DNA from: Arthrobacter luteolus NBRC 107841
GTDB lineage: Bacteria; Actinomycetota; Actinomycetes; Actinomycetales; Micrococcaceae
Assembly: GCF_001552075.1 (NCBI RefSeq)
Contig: NZ_BCQM01000001.1
Span: 1-64,000 of the forward strand
Direction of reading: 5' to 3'
DNA length: 64,000 nt
Both the position numbers and the translations under genes were made by a program. Under the pieces are notes generated by a model. The model saw only the letters and a list, made by a program, of their open reading frames with translations, made no database searches and had not been told where the DNA came from. Shown one piece after another: positions 39,501 to 46,962 of this stretch (position 1 is its first letter; the number at the start of each line of letters is the position of its first letter).

Positions 39501-39983
39501 ATGAGTTCGGAGAACAGCGGGTCAACTCCCGTCAAACAGACAGCCGAAACCTGGGAATCACTCTTCCGGGCCCAGGTCGGCGTAATGCGGAGGCTCCAGC
39601 GTGACCGGGAGTTCAAGGAACTCACCATGCGCGAGTACGACGTGCTGTTTAACCTCAGCCGGTGCCCAGGCGGATGGACCAGGCTGAACGAGCTCAACGA
39701 ACACCTCCTGATCAGCCAGCCAAGCCTGAGCCGGATGATGGACCGGCTGGAGACCAAGGGTTTGGTCTGCCGCCGTCCGGCCCAGAATGACCAGCGGGGC
39801 GTGGAGCTGTCCCTGACGGAGGAAGGCCGGGCGGTGCAGAAGCGCCTGGGCCGGATTCATGTCCGGGGCATCCACGACCTGCTCGCCCCGGCCCTGACCC
39901 CGCAGGAACTCAGTGATCTGAAGGCCCTGACCGACAAGCTGCTCGACAGCCTCAACGCGGACGGCAAACCCGGACCGGCATGA
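39501..39983 (+). CDS. MarR-family transcriptional regulator
   Basis: 160 residues. The winged helix lies at about 45-115: LNELNEHLLISQPSLSRMMDRLE is the recognition region and the wing is RRPAQNDQRGVELSLTEEG. Its initiation codon is 4 bases after the oxidoreductase stop, and the SDR start overlaps its own stop (ATGA). It likely senses a substrate of the two neighbouring oxidoreductases and represses the operon through the palindrome at 38312-38329. Confidence 0.92.
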   Translation: MSSENSGSTPVKQTAETWESLFRAQVGVMRRLQRDREFKELTMREYDVLFNLSRCPGGWTRLNELNEHLLISQPSLSRMMDRLETKGLVCRRPAQNDQRGVELSLTEEGRAVQKRLGRIHVRGIHDLLAPALTPQELSDLKALTDKLLDSLNADGKPGPA

Positions 39984-40900
39984 CTGAACCGCCGTCGCAC
40001 CCTGCGGCTCCCGTCCAGCGGGAGCTCTTCGGTATGACGGCGGTGGTCACCGGAGCCAACAGCGGTATCGGGCTGGCCGTCTCCCGTGCCCTGGCGCGGG
40101 ACGGTGCCACTGTGGTGCTCGCCTGCCGGGATACCGGCCGCGGCTACCGGGCCGCTGAAGCGCTCCGGGCGGAAACCGGAAACAACCAGGTGCGGCCGGG
40201 GGTACTTGACCTCGCTTCCCTGCGTTCCATCCGCAGGTTTGCCTCAACCATCACCGGGCCGCTGGATCTGCTGATCAACAACGCCGGCGGTTTTTCGAGA
40301 GTCCGCCGCGAGACCAGAGACGGCTTCGAACTGCAGTTTGGAGTGCATCATCTGGGTCATTTCGCCCTGACCGGGCTCCTGCTGCCCCGGTTGGCGGCCG
40401 CATCCGCTGCCCGCGTGGTGACGGTCTCCAGTGTGTCCCACCGCTACGGGCGGATTGATTTCACCGATCTGTCCGCCGAACGCAGCTACCGGCCCTGGCA
40501 GCGGTATTTCATGAGCAAGCTCGCCAATCTGGTGTTCACGGCGGAACTGGGCCGCCGGCTGGCGGCGGCGGACCTGCCAGTCACCGCTTTGGGAGCCCAC
40601 CCCGGCCTCACGGATACCAATTTCCTGACCGGCAGGTACGCCGCTGCAGACCTGCTGGGTGGGCTGTTCAGGGCGCTGGTGCAGCCGGCCGGGCTGGGCG
40701 CCCTGCCGGTGCTGCACGCTGCGCTGGCTCCGGGGGCCGCACAGGGAGACTGCTATGCACCGTCCGGCCGGCTGCAGCTGCGCGGATCTCCAGTGCGGAT
40801 CCGTCCCGCGCCGCGGGCCCTCGACCGGGGAACCGGAACACGGCTGTGGGATGCCAGCTGCGGGCTCACCGGGGTGCGGTATCTTCAGGCGCCGGCATAG
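39980..40900 (+). CDS. Short-chain dehydrogenase/reductase (retinol-dehydrogenase-like)
   Basis: 306 residues. The NAD(P) loop is TGANSGIG, followed by the structural NNAG motif and the catalytic set S...YFMSK (the YxxxK pair), with serine in TVSSVSH. An arginine in ACRDTGRG suggests NADPH preference. Length and the C-terminal region resemble the retinol-dehydrogenase/protochlorophyllide-reductase branch. It is third in the LLM-MarR-SDR operon. Its last 35 bases overlap the 3' end of the convergently transcribed MFS gene. Confidence 0.91.
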   Translation: MTEPPSHPAAPVQRELFGMTAVVTGANSGIGLAVSRALARDGATVVLACRDTGRGYRAAEALRAETGNNQVRPGVLDLASLRSIRRFASTITGPLDLLINNAGGFSRVRRETRDGFELQFGVHHLGHFALTGLLLPRLAAASAARVVTVSSVSHRYGRIDFTDLSAERSYRPWQRYFMSKLANLVFTAELGRRLAAADLPVTALGAHPGLTDTNFLTGRYAAADLLGGLFRALVQPAGLGALPVLHAALAPGAAQGDCYAPSGRLQLRGSPVRIRPAPRALDRGTGTRLWDASCGLTGVRYLQAPA

Positions 40901-42344
40901 CTGTCTCCACACCTGAGGCCAGCGGCGGGTCCGCGAAGGCCAGGCGCGGCACCAGCAGCAGCGCAAGTGCCGCCGCGAAAGCCGTTACCGAACAGACAAT
41001 CCACACCGTCAGGTACCCGGCCAGCGGGGCGGCTGTGGCGGCGCCGGTCACCCCGCCCAGGGACTCCCCCGCAGCGCTGAGCAGCGCAATCCCGAAGACG
41101 GCCGAGGCGAAGGATCCGCCGATCGTTTTGGTGGTGTTGGTCAGCCCTGTCGCCATGCCGGTGCGGTTCAGCGGTGCCGCGGCCGCAGCGGCGGAGGGCA
41201 GCGCCGCCACGAGCGCCCCGGAGCCAAGGCCGGCCACCACCATGTTGGTCAGGGTCTGGGCCAGGGAATCGTGGAAGGGAAGGAACATCCCGTACCCGAT
41301 ACCGACGACGGCGGCGGCACCGCTCAGCGTAATCCGCGGAGTTGAAAGCCGGGCAACCAGCGGGAACAGCAGGGCACCTGCAAGCACTGACAGGACGTAG
41401 GCGCCGATAATCAGCGACACCGACCCCGCTTCCAGACCCAGCCCATAGCCGTGCAGATCCGGGTTCGTCCGCGCGAATGTGGACATGGGCGCCTGTGCTC
41501 CCAGCACCGATATGCCGAACAGGCCAGCGGTCAGCTGCACCGGCCACATGGACGGAGCACACAGCATCCTGATATCGACCAGAGGCTCGGCCAGCCCCAG
41601 CTGGTAGCGGACAAAGGGCACAAAAGCCGCGAGTCCCGCTGCCAGCACCAGCCACACCCACCAGGTGTCCACGCCGTTGATCCGCAGGAAGGTGAGACCG
41701 GAGGTGAGCAGCAGCAGCCCAACAGCCAGCAGCACGAACCCCTTGATATCCACGGTGCCGCCCGCCCGGGCTGCGGACTCCGGAACGCCAAACCAGACGG
41801 CGAAGATGCACAGCGTGGCAGCGGCCGCCGGGACCATCAGCGTCAGGCGCAGATCGCCGTCGAAAATCTCCACCAGGGCTCCGGCTGCGAGCGCCCCGGC
41901 AATCACGCCGAACTGCAGCCCGCCCACCAGCAGCCCGGCAGCCTTGCGGGTCAGGGCCGCACGGTTCGGCGACGACCCAGCCCGGGCAAAGATGAGGGCC
42001 ACTTCCAGCGGCAGCCAGACCACATAGAAGCCCTGCAGCGACCAGGCCGCCAGGAAGGTCCAGAAATCGGGGGCGAACGCCACACCCCAGGACGCGGCTG
42101 CGGTCAGCACGGTGGAGACGAGCAGGATCCGTTTGTGCCCGTAGATGTCTCCCAGCCTTGCCAGGACCGGAACGGCCAGGGCGCTGAACATCAGCTGTGC
42201 GGCTTCGAACCAGTTAACGTCTCCGTCGGCAATGCCCAGCCCGCGGGCAATGTCCGTGAGGATCGGCGTGTAGTAGCCCTGCAGGATACCGCTGGTGATT
42301 TCCACCAGCACCAGGAAGAGGACAACCGGTCCCAGCGCGCGCAT
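40866..42344 (-). CDS. MFS transporter, 14-helix DHA2-like
   Basis: 492 residues with about 14 membrane helices, the number typical for DHA2 drug exporters. The loop 2-3 motif is ARLGDIYGHKRIL, with the usual G-x-x-x-D-x-x-G-x-K/R core. It starts in a TGATG one-base overlap with the stop of the M20 peptidase gene, so the two are translationally coupled. The substrate is unknown. The 3' end overlaps the SDR gene on the other strand by 35 bases. Confidence 0.9.
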   Translation of the reverse strand: MRALGPVVLFLVLVEITSGILQGYYTPILTDIARGLGIADGDVNWFEAAQLMFSALAVPVLARLGDIYGHKRILLVSTVLTAAASWGVAFAPDFWTFLAAWSLQGFYVVWLPLEVALIFARAGSSPNRAALTRKAAGLLVGGLQFGVIAGALAAGALVEIFDGDLRLTLMVPAAAATLCIFAVWFGVPESAARAGGTVDIKGFVLLAVGLLLLTSGLTFLRINGVDTWWVWLVLAAGLAAFVPFVRYQLGLAEPLVDIRMLCAPSMWPVQLTAGLFGISVLGAQAPMSTFARTNPDLHGYGLGLEAGSVSLIIGAYVLSVLAGALLFPLVARLSTPRITLSGAAAVVGIGYGMFLPFHDSLAQTLTNMVVAGLGSGALVAALPSAAAAAAPLNRTGMATGLTNTTKTIGGSFASAVFGIALLSAAGESLGGVTGAATAAPLAGYLTVWIVCSVTAFAAALALLLVPRLAFADPPLASGVETAMPAPEDTAPR

Positions 42345-43741
42345 CAGGCCTCCGTCCCGAGACCCTGCAGGAGCCGGCGGTAGAAGAGAATCCCCTCACC
42401 GAAGGACTTCACGGCGAGCTTTTCGTTGTCCGCGTGGATGGACGCGCGGGCTGCCTTGTCCATCCTGAACGGGGCGAAGCGGTAGACGGCGCCGCAGATG
42501 GTGGTGAAGCGGCGGGAATCGGTGCCGCCGAGCATGATGTACGGGGCGGTGATGGCATCCGGGAAGATCTCCCCGATCACCTCTTCCAGCAGGGCGAACT
42601 GCGGATTGGTGGTGGATGACACCGGCGACGGCTCGGTTCCTTCGATCACGCGGAGGGAGACTTTCCGGTCCCGGATGGTGCGCCGGAGCCGGTCCAGGAC
42701 GGAGCCGATGGACTCCCCCGGGGCGATGCGGATATTAGCGGTGGCGCTTGCCCGGGTTGCCAGCACGTTGGAGGCTTTGGACCCCTGCAGCCGCGTCACC
42801 GCCACGGTGGTGCGGGTGAGGGCGTTCGGTTCGCCGCCCAGTGCACCGAACACGCGCGTCAGCGGACGCCGCAGGTTGCCGGCGCGGGCGAACAGGAGCC
42901 GGGGCAGCAACGAGGCCCCCGTGGAAAGCCGGCCCAGCATTTCGAGGGTGACCGGGTGCAGCGATGCCGGGAACGGCCGGTTGTCCAGGCGCACGACGGC
43001 GCGGGCGAGCCGGCTGGTGGCGCCCCTGCGGCTGGGCGTGGACGCGTGTCCGCCGGGGTCTTCCACGGACAGCTCCACGTCGAGGATTCCCTTTTCGGAG
43101 ACACCGACGACGGCGACCGGCCGGTTCACGAAGGGAAAGGCCTGCGCTGCCACGGCGCCGCCCTCGTCCAGGACCAGCCAGGGCCGCACCCCGCGGACCG
43201 CGAGGGTCTCCGCGATCGCGGCCGCGGTGTCGCCTGCGGTTTCCTCGTTGTCGCCGAAGCTGAGGTAAACGTCCCGCTCAGGAACAAAACCTTCCTGCAG
43301 CAGCGCTTCGACTGCTTCCAGGATGGCCGCCAGGGCGCCCTTGTCATCCAGCGCCCCACGCCCATGGATGTAGCCGCCGTCGATGACCCCGGCGAAGGGC
43401 GGATGCTCCCAGGTGTCCTCGTCCTCAACCGGAACGACGTCGTAGTGCGCCATCAGCACTATAGGTGCCGGCGGGGCGGCCGGGCCGGAGGAGCCTGCCC
43501 GTCCGGCCCAGCGGTACAGCAGACCACCGCCGTTGACCTGCTCAAACTCAAGTGCCGCATGCACCAGTGGATACAGCTCTGCCAGCAGGCGCCTGAACCT
43601 GGCAAACTCACTGGGGTCAAGGTCGTCCGGATCCCGGGATGAGACGGTCCGGCAGGTGATCAGCTGCGCCAGCCGGGAGGCCGCGGCCTCCTCCGGGGTA
43701 CGTGGCAGCGGCTCGGCGTCAGCAAGGGCACTCGTAGGCAT
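42344..43741 (-). CDS. M20-family metallopeptidase (carboxypeptidase S / PM20D1-like)
   Basis: 465 residues from ATG 43741; the open frame up to 43837 is not needed. Zinc ligands of the M20 family are visible: LMAHYDVVPV (H, D), GRGALDDKG (D), and DNEETAG with the catalytic and metal-binding glutamates. The size fits the long M20 branch, which includes yeast carboxypeptidase S and N-acyl amino-acid hydrolase PM20D1. It is probably cytosolic. It is coupled to an MFS exporter, an arrangement that suggests processing of an acylated or peptide compound before export, which is inference only. Confidence 0.9.
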   Translation of the reverse strand: MPTSALADAEPLPRTPEEAAASRLAQLITCRTVSSRDPDDLDPSEFARFRRLLAELYPLVHAALEFEQVNGGGLLYRWAGRAGSSGPAAPPAPIVLMAHYDVVPVEDEDTWEHPPFAGVIDGGYIHGRGALDDKGALAAILEAVEALLQEGFVPERDVYLSFGDNEETAGDTAAAIAETLAVRGVRPWLVLDEGGAVAAQAFPFVNRPVAVVGVSEKGILDVELSVEDPGGHASTPSRRGATSRLARAVVRLDNRPFPASLHPVTLEMLGRLSTGASLLPRLLFARAGNLRRPLTRVFGALGGEPNALTRTTVAVTRLQGSKASNVLATRASATANIRIAPGESIGSVLDRLRRTIRDRKVSLRVIEGTEPSPVSSTTNPQFALLEEVIGEIFPDAITAPYIMLGGTDSRRFTTICGAVYRFAPFRMDKAARASIHADNEKLAVKSFGEGILFYRRLLQGLGTEA

Positions 43742-43858
43742 GGGATGAGTGTAATCACCGTCACAACCCGTTCTGGCACCGCGGGCGGGTGCGGCGCCGT
43801 CCGGTTCATTCCGCTCAACGACGGCGCGGCGTCGCACCGGGCGGACTGGGCGGCCGGA

Positions 43859-44566
43859 TCAGGCGGGCGGGAAGGCGTCCGACTGCAGCTCCGGCCCGGT
43901 GTAGCGGTAGAGCCGGGGTGGCCGGTGCCGGCCGCCCTGCAGGAAGGAATCGGTCCGCTCAATGTCCTGGGTTGCCTGCAGCTGCCGGCGGAAATTCGCC
44001 GGGTCCAGTTCCCGACCGAGGACGGCTTCGTAGACCTCACGGACCTGCGCCAGCGTGAAGGTGGGGCCCAGGAAGGCGTAGGCGATGGAGCCGTACTCCA
44101 TCTTGTTGCGCAGCCGCCAGAGGGCGTACTCAATAATCCGGTTGTGGTCGAAGGCTAGGGTTCCAACGGCGTCAGCGCGGAACCAGTCCACATTCTCGTC
44201 CTGGCGGGCAAGCGCCGCCTCATCAGGCTGGACGAGCGCCCAGTAAACAATCGAGACGACCCGCGGCGTCGGCGACCGGTCCGGGCCGCCGAAGGCATAG
44301 AGCTGTTCGAGATAGCGCGGCGACAGCCCGGTGGTGTCCTGCAGGTTCCGGGCGGCAGCGTCCTGCAGTGATTCGGTGGGCCGCAGCGGTCCACCGGGCA
44401 GGGCCCACAGATCCCGGTACGGCTGACGGATCCGCCGGACCAGGGGAAGCCACAGGACCAGCCTGCCGGTGTCCGGGTCGGGGCGCAGGGCGAAAATCAC
44501 CGTCGAAATGGCCAGTGACGGCGGCTCCAGCTCCCGTTCGGAGACGTTGGCGTACTTCGGAGTCAT
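43859..44566 (-). CDS. nrtR: NrtR-like transcriptional regulator (Nudix domain plus winged helix)
   Basis: 235 residues. The N-terminal part (about 15-145) is a Nudix fold, but the Nudix box G59-x5-E65-x7-RNLQDT-x-GL has lost three of its glutamates, so hydrolase activity is unlikely. The C-terminal ~85 residues (FTLAQVREVYEAVLGREL and FRRQLQATQDIE) match the winged-helix half of NrtR. In that family the degenerate Nudix domain binds ADP-ribose-type ligands and the protein regulates NAD synthesis genes. No nad or pnc gene is adjacent in this window, so its targets are elsewhere or unusual. Confidence 0.85.
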   Translation of the reverse strand: MTPKYANVSERELEPPSLAISTVIFALRPDPDTGRLVLWLPLVRRIRQPYRDLWALPGGPLRPTESLQDAAARNLQDTTGLSPRYLEQLYAFGGPDRSPTPRVVSIVYWALVQPDEAALARQDENVDWFRADAVGTLAFDHNRIIEYALWRLRNKMEYGSIAYAFLGPTFTLAQVREVYEAVLGRELDPANFRRQLQATQDIERTDSFLQGGRHRPPRLYRYTGPELQSDAFPPA

Positions 44567-44630
44567 CCCCGCAGGCCCTTCCTTGAACTTAAGTGGCAGT
44601 CAGTGCAGCTTCAGCTCCACGCTACGCGCT

Positions 44631-45122
44631 CTAGCCGGGGCTTTCCTGCGCCTCGAGACCGGCCGCGGCGTGCAGCAGCGGAAGCATGCGCCCTTCAAAA
44701 TGGGTATTAAGCACAATGACGGAGGAGGACCGAAGGACCGTTCCGGTGGCGACCATGGAGTCAATGACCCGCTGCAGGTCAGAGTTGGAGCGGGCAGCCA
44801 CCCGCGCGATCAGGTCGCTTTCACCTGACACCGTGTGCGCTTCCTGGATTTCCGGGATTTCCGCCAGCGCAGCCACCACTGCGTCGTGGCCCAGGTCCTG
44901 GCGGATGGTCAGTGAGCAGTAGGCAATGACGTCGTACCCCAGCGCGGCCGGGTCAAGCCTCGGCCCCCATCCGGCTATCACTCCGGTGCGCTGCATCCGG
45001 TCCAGCCGCGCCTGCACGGTTGCCCTGGCCACTTTCAGCTTTCGTGATGCCTCCAGCACAGACATCCGCGGGTCGTCGGTAAAAAGGGAGACGATCCTGG
45101 CATCGAGCTGATCCGTCGCCAT
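44631..45122 (-). CDS. Lrp/AsnC-family transcriptional regulator
   Basis: 163 residues from ATG 45122 with AAAGG eight bases upstream. The N-terminal helix-turn-helix (about 5-60) is MATDQLDARIVSLFTDD...SRKLKVARATVQARLDRM. A RAM/ligand domain follows (DVIAYCSLTIRQDLGHDAV and EAHTVSGESDLIARV). Lrp-like proteins respond to amino acids. It is encoded divergently, across a ~800-base region, from the 2-oxoacid dehydrogenase operon, a frequent arrangement for bkd-type genes. The AACAT-N7-ATGTT palindrome near that operon is a possible target. Confidence 0.93.
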   Translation of the reverse strand: MATDQLDARIVSLFTDDPRMSVLEASRKLKVARATVQARLDRMQRTGVIAGWGPRLDPAALGYDVIAYCSLTIRQDLGHDAVVAALAEIPEIQEAHTVSGESDLIARVAARSNSDLQRVIDSMVATGTVLRSSSVIVLNTHFEGRMLPLLHAAAGLEAQESPG

Positions 45123-45279
45123 GGCAACCTTTCCGTGGAACCGCAACCGGCAGCCCGACGAACAGATCCGGACCGGAGGGCGCAGGTGCGCTGGCCCTCA
45201 TCCGGAACTCTATCCGCAGAACCGGCACAGTGCTCAGCGCGCCACGGCAAACGCCCCCGCCGGAAAACCAGCAGGGGCG

Positions 45280-45430
45280 GCCGTATTTAGATTATTTTCA
45301 AGGAATAAAACGGCAGAAAATGCCGGCAGGCAGCCTTGCCGTTTTACCAAACGGTTTTCAGGCAAAAAACCCGCAGAAAGCAAAACCAGCCGACAGGTTT
45401 TTACGGATATTTAATTCCCGTAAAACCCAG
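45280..45430. other. AT-rich hairpin-bearing region upstream of the AsnC gene
   Basis: This stretch is clearly richer in A and T than its neighbours. It contains AAAACGGCA paired with TGCCGTTTT (45307-45315 with 45337-45345) and GGTTTTTACGG with CCGTAAAACC (45396-45406 with 45418-45427). On the minus strand the first hairpin ends in UUUUAUU and could terminate the 43-residue mini-gene. The rest probably holds the AsnC promoter. Frames that run through it have no ribosome site and are not called. Confidence 0.5.
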
Positions 45431-45493
45431 CCGGGCTTCTCTTCCAGACCATCCCTCCAGGCGGTTAGCCTTGGAGCGCTGCCGCCTGATGCG

Positions 45494-45625
45494 CTACTGT
45501 CCCTTGCGCTTCCTGGGCACGAGCTCAGTGTCGGCTGCTGACTTGGCCCGTTTCTCGGCCCGCTTCTCCTTGATCGACTTGCCGGGTTTTTTGGCGTCGG
45601 ATCCTTGCGGTGATTTTCCAGACAA
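45494..45625 (-). CDS. Lysine-rich mini-protein (43 residues)
   Basis: A TTG start at 45625 follows AGGAG with an ideal six-base spacing, and the frame reads MSGKSPQGSDAKKPGKSIKE onward to a TAG. The protein is strongly basic (about 11 Lys and 5 Arg), with a run of helical repeats such as KEKRAEKRAKSAA and no hydrophobic core. It is likely a nucleic-acid- or ribosome-associated disordered peptide, by composition only. The good ribosome site and codon-like composition argue for a real gene. It lies between the AsnC gene and the dehydrogenase operon. No family recognised. Confidence 0.68.
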   Translation of the reverse strand: MSGKSPQGSDAKKPGKSIKEKRAEKRAKSAADTELVPRKRKGQ

Positions 45626-45856
45626 TTTACACTCCTGTGTCACTCAACCAGTGGATACTTTCAGACCATACCGGGAAATAAAATAAATGCCAGTCCGGCC
45701 CGCAAAATCCGTCCCGGAGAACCGGTTTCCGCTTAACCTCAACAACCCCGCCGGCAACACCTGTCACCACCCTTGGCGCACTGTGCTGCACCCTCTGACC
45801 AGCGGTTTAGGGAAGAGCTAAACACTTTGTACAGGTAATTGGCATCTACGGGGCAC

Positions 45857-45873
45857 AACATGCACAGTATGTT
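45857..45873. promoter_or_regulatory. Candidate regulator site before the dehydrogenase operon
   Basis: AACAT-GCACAGT-ATGTT is a perfect interrupted palindrome about 55 bases before the E1 alpha start. Its size suits an Lrp/AsnC or GntR-type dimer. The divergent AsnC protein is the nearest candidate ligand-sensing regulator. Confidence 0.4.
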
Positions 45874-45891
45874 CAACGCCGGCATCTCTGA

Positions 45892-45921
45892 TTGCCTCGG
45901 CTACGTGACAGCGGTTACTTT
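45892..45921 (+). promoter_or_regulatory. Candidate leaderless promoter of the dehydrogenase operon
   Basis: TTGCCT at 45892-45897 and TACTTT at 45916-45921 are separated by 18 bases. TACTTT fits the TAnnnT -10 pattern and ends six bases before the E1 alpha ATG, where no Shine-Dalgarno sequence is visible. Confidence 0.35.
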
Positions 45922-45927
45922 CACCTC

Positions 45928-46962
45928 ATGGACCTAGACACCACGAGCACTCCCGAGCTCACGCACGAGGAACTCCGCCGGCTCTATTCGCTGGTGAGCG
46001 CCACCCGGGAACTGGACCTGGCCGCCGTCGCCTGGCAGCGCCAGGGCATTATTCCGGGCTACGCACCGGAGCTGGGACAGGAAGCTGCCCAGGTAGGCAG
46101 CGCCTTCGCCATGGATCCGGCCCGGGACTTCCTGTTTCCGACCTACCGCGAAATGGGCGTCGCCCTGGCCCTGGGCGTGGACATGGTCGAGTACATGTCC
46201 ACCCACAAAGCCAGCTGGCACGGTGGACTGTACAACCCGGTCCAAACCCGGCTGGCGCCTATCCAAGCTGTCGTCGGCGGTTCGGTGCTGCACGCCGTCG
46301 GCTGGGCGCACGGGTCCAGGCTCGCCGCTGAGCCCGGAACGGACCTTCCGGTCGCCGTCACCTACTTTGGCGACGGCGCCAGCTCACAGGGCGACATCCA
46401 CGAGGCGATGAACTTCGCCGGGGTCCTGAAGGCTCCCGTGATCTTCTTCGTGCAGAACAACGGATGGGCAATTTCCCTGCCGACCGAGGAACAGGTCGCG
46501 GGCGGCAGGGTGGCCGCCCGGGCCGCCGGGTACGGCATGGCGTCAGTGACGGTCGACGGCAACGATGCGGCCGCCGTCGTCCGCGCAACGCGAACCGCAG
46601 CTGCCCACGCCCGCGCAGGCAAGGGACCGGTGCTGATCGAAGCCATGACCTATCGGAGGGGTCCGCACTCCACCAGCGACGATCCCGGCCGCTACCGGAG
46701 CCTCGACCAGGAGCGCCGCGACGGCGGAACCGATCCGGTCACCCGGCTGGCGGAACTCATTCTTGCCAGCGGCGCCGGAACCAGCGAGTTCCTGGCGGCG
46801 GCGGCTGCCGAGGCGAAGTCCCACGCCGAAACCGTCCGCGAAGGCGTCCAGGCACTCAAGTCCCGGCCAGGCCGGGAAATGTTCGACTTTGTCTATGCAG
46901 AGCCCACTGATGCACTAAAGGCCCAGGCACGTGCCTGGCGGGAGGAATCCGAGCATGTCTAG
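45928..46962 (+). CDS. 2-oxoacid dehydrogenase E1 component, alpha subunit
   Basis: 344 residues. The ATG at 45928 is preferred over an upstream start at 45892 because family similarity begins with LTHEELRRLYSLVSATRELD. The ThDP motif is GDGASSQGD to NNGWAIS. YREMGVALALG and the serine-bearing loop HSTSDDPGRYRS are typical of branched-chain/pyruvate E1 alpha subunits. With E1 beta it decarboxylates a 2-oxoacid and transfers the acyl group to a lipoyl arm. The true substrate (branched-chain ketoacid, pyruvate or acetoin) is not fixed by sequence. It is the first gene of a four-gene overlapping operon. Confidence 0.92.
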   Translation: MDLDTTSTPELTHEELRRLYSLVSATRELDLAAVAWQRQGIIPGYAPELGQEAAQVGSAFAMDPARDFLFPTYREMGVALALGVDMVEYMSTHKASWHGGLYNPVQTRLAPIQAVVGGSVLHAVGWAHGSRLAAEPGTDLPVAVTYFGDGASSQGDIHEAMNFAGVLKAPVIFFVQNNGWAISLPTEEQVAGGRVAARAAGYGMASVTVDGNDAAAVVRATRTAAAHARAGKGPVLIEAMTYRRGPHSTSDDPGRYRSLDQERRDGGTDPVTRLAELILASGAGTSEFLAAAAAEAKSHAETVREGVQALKSRPGREMFDFVYAEPTDALKAQARAWREESEHV

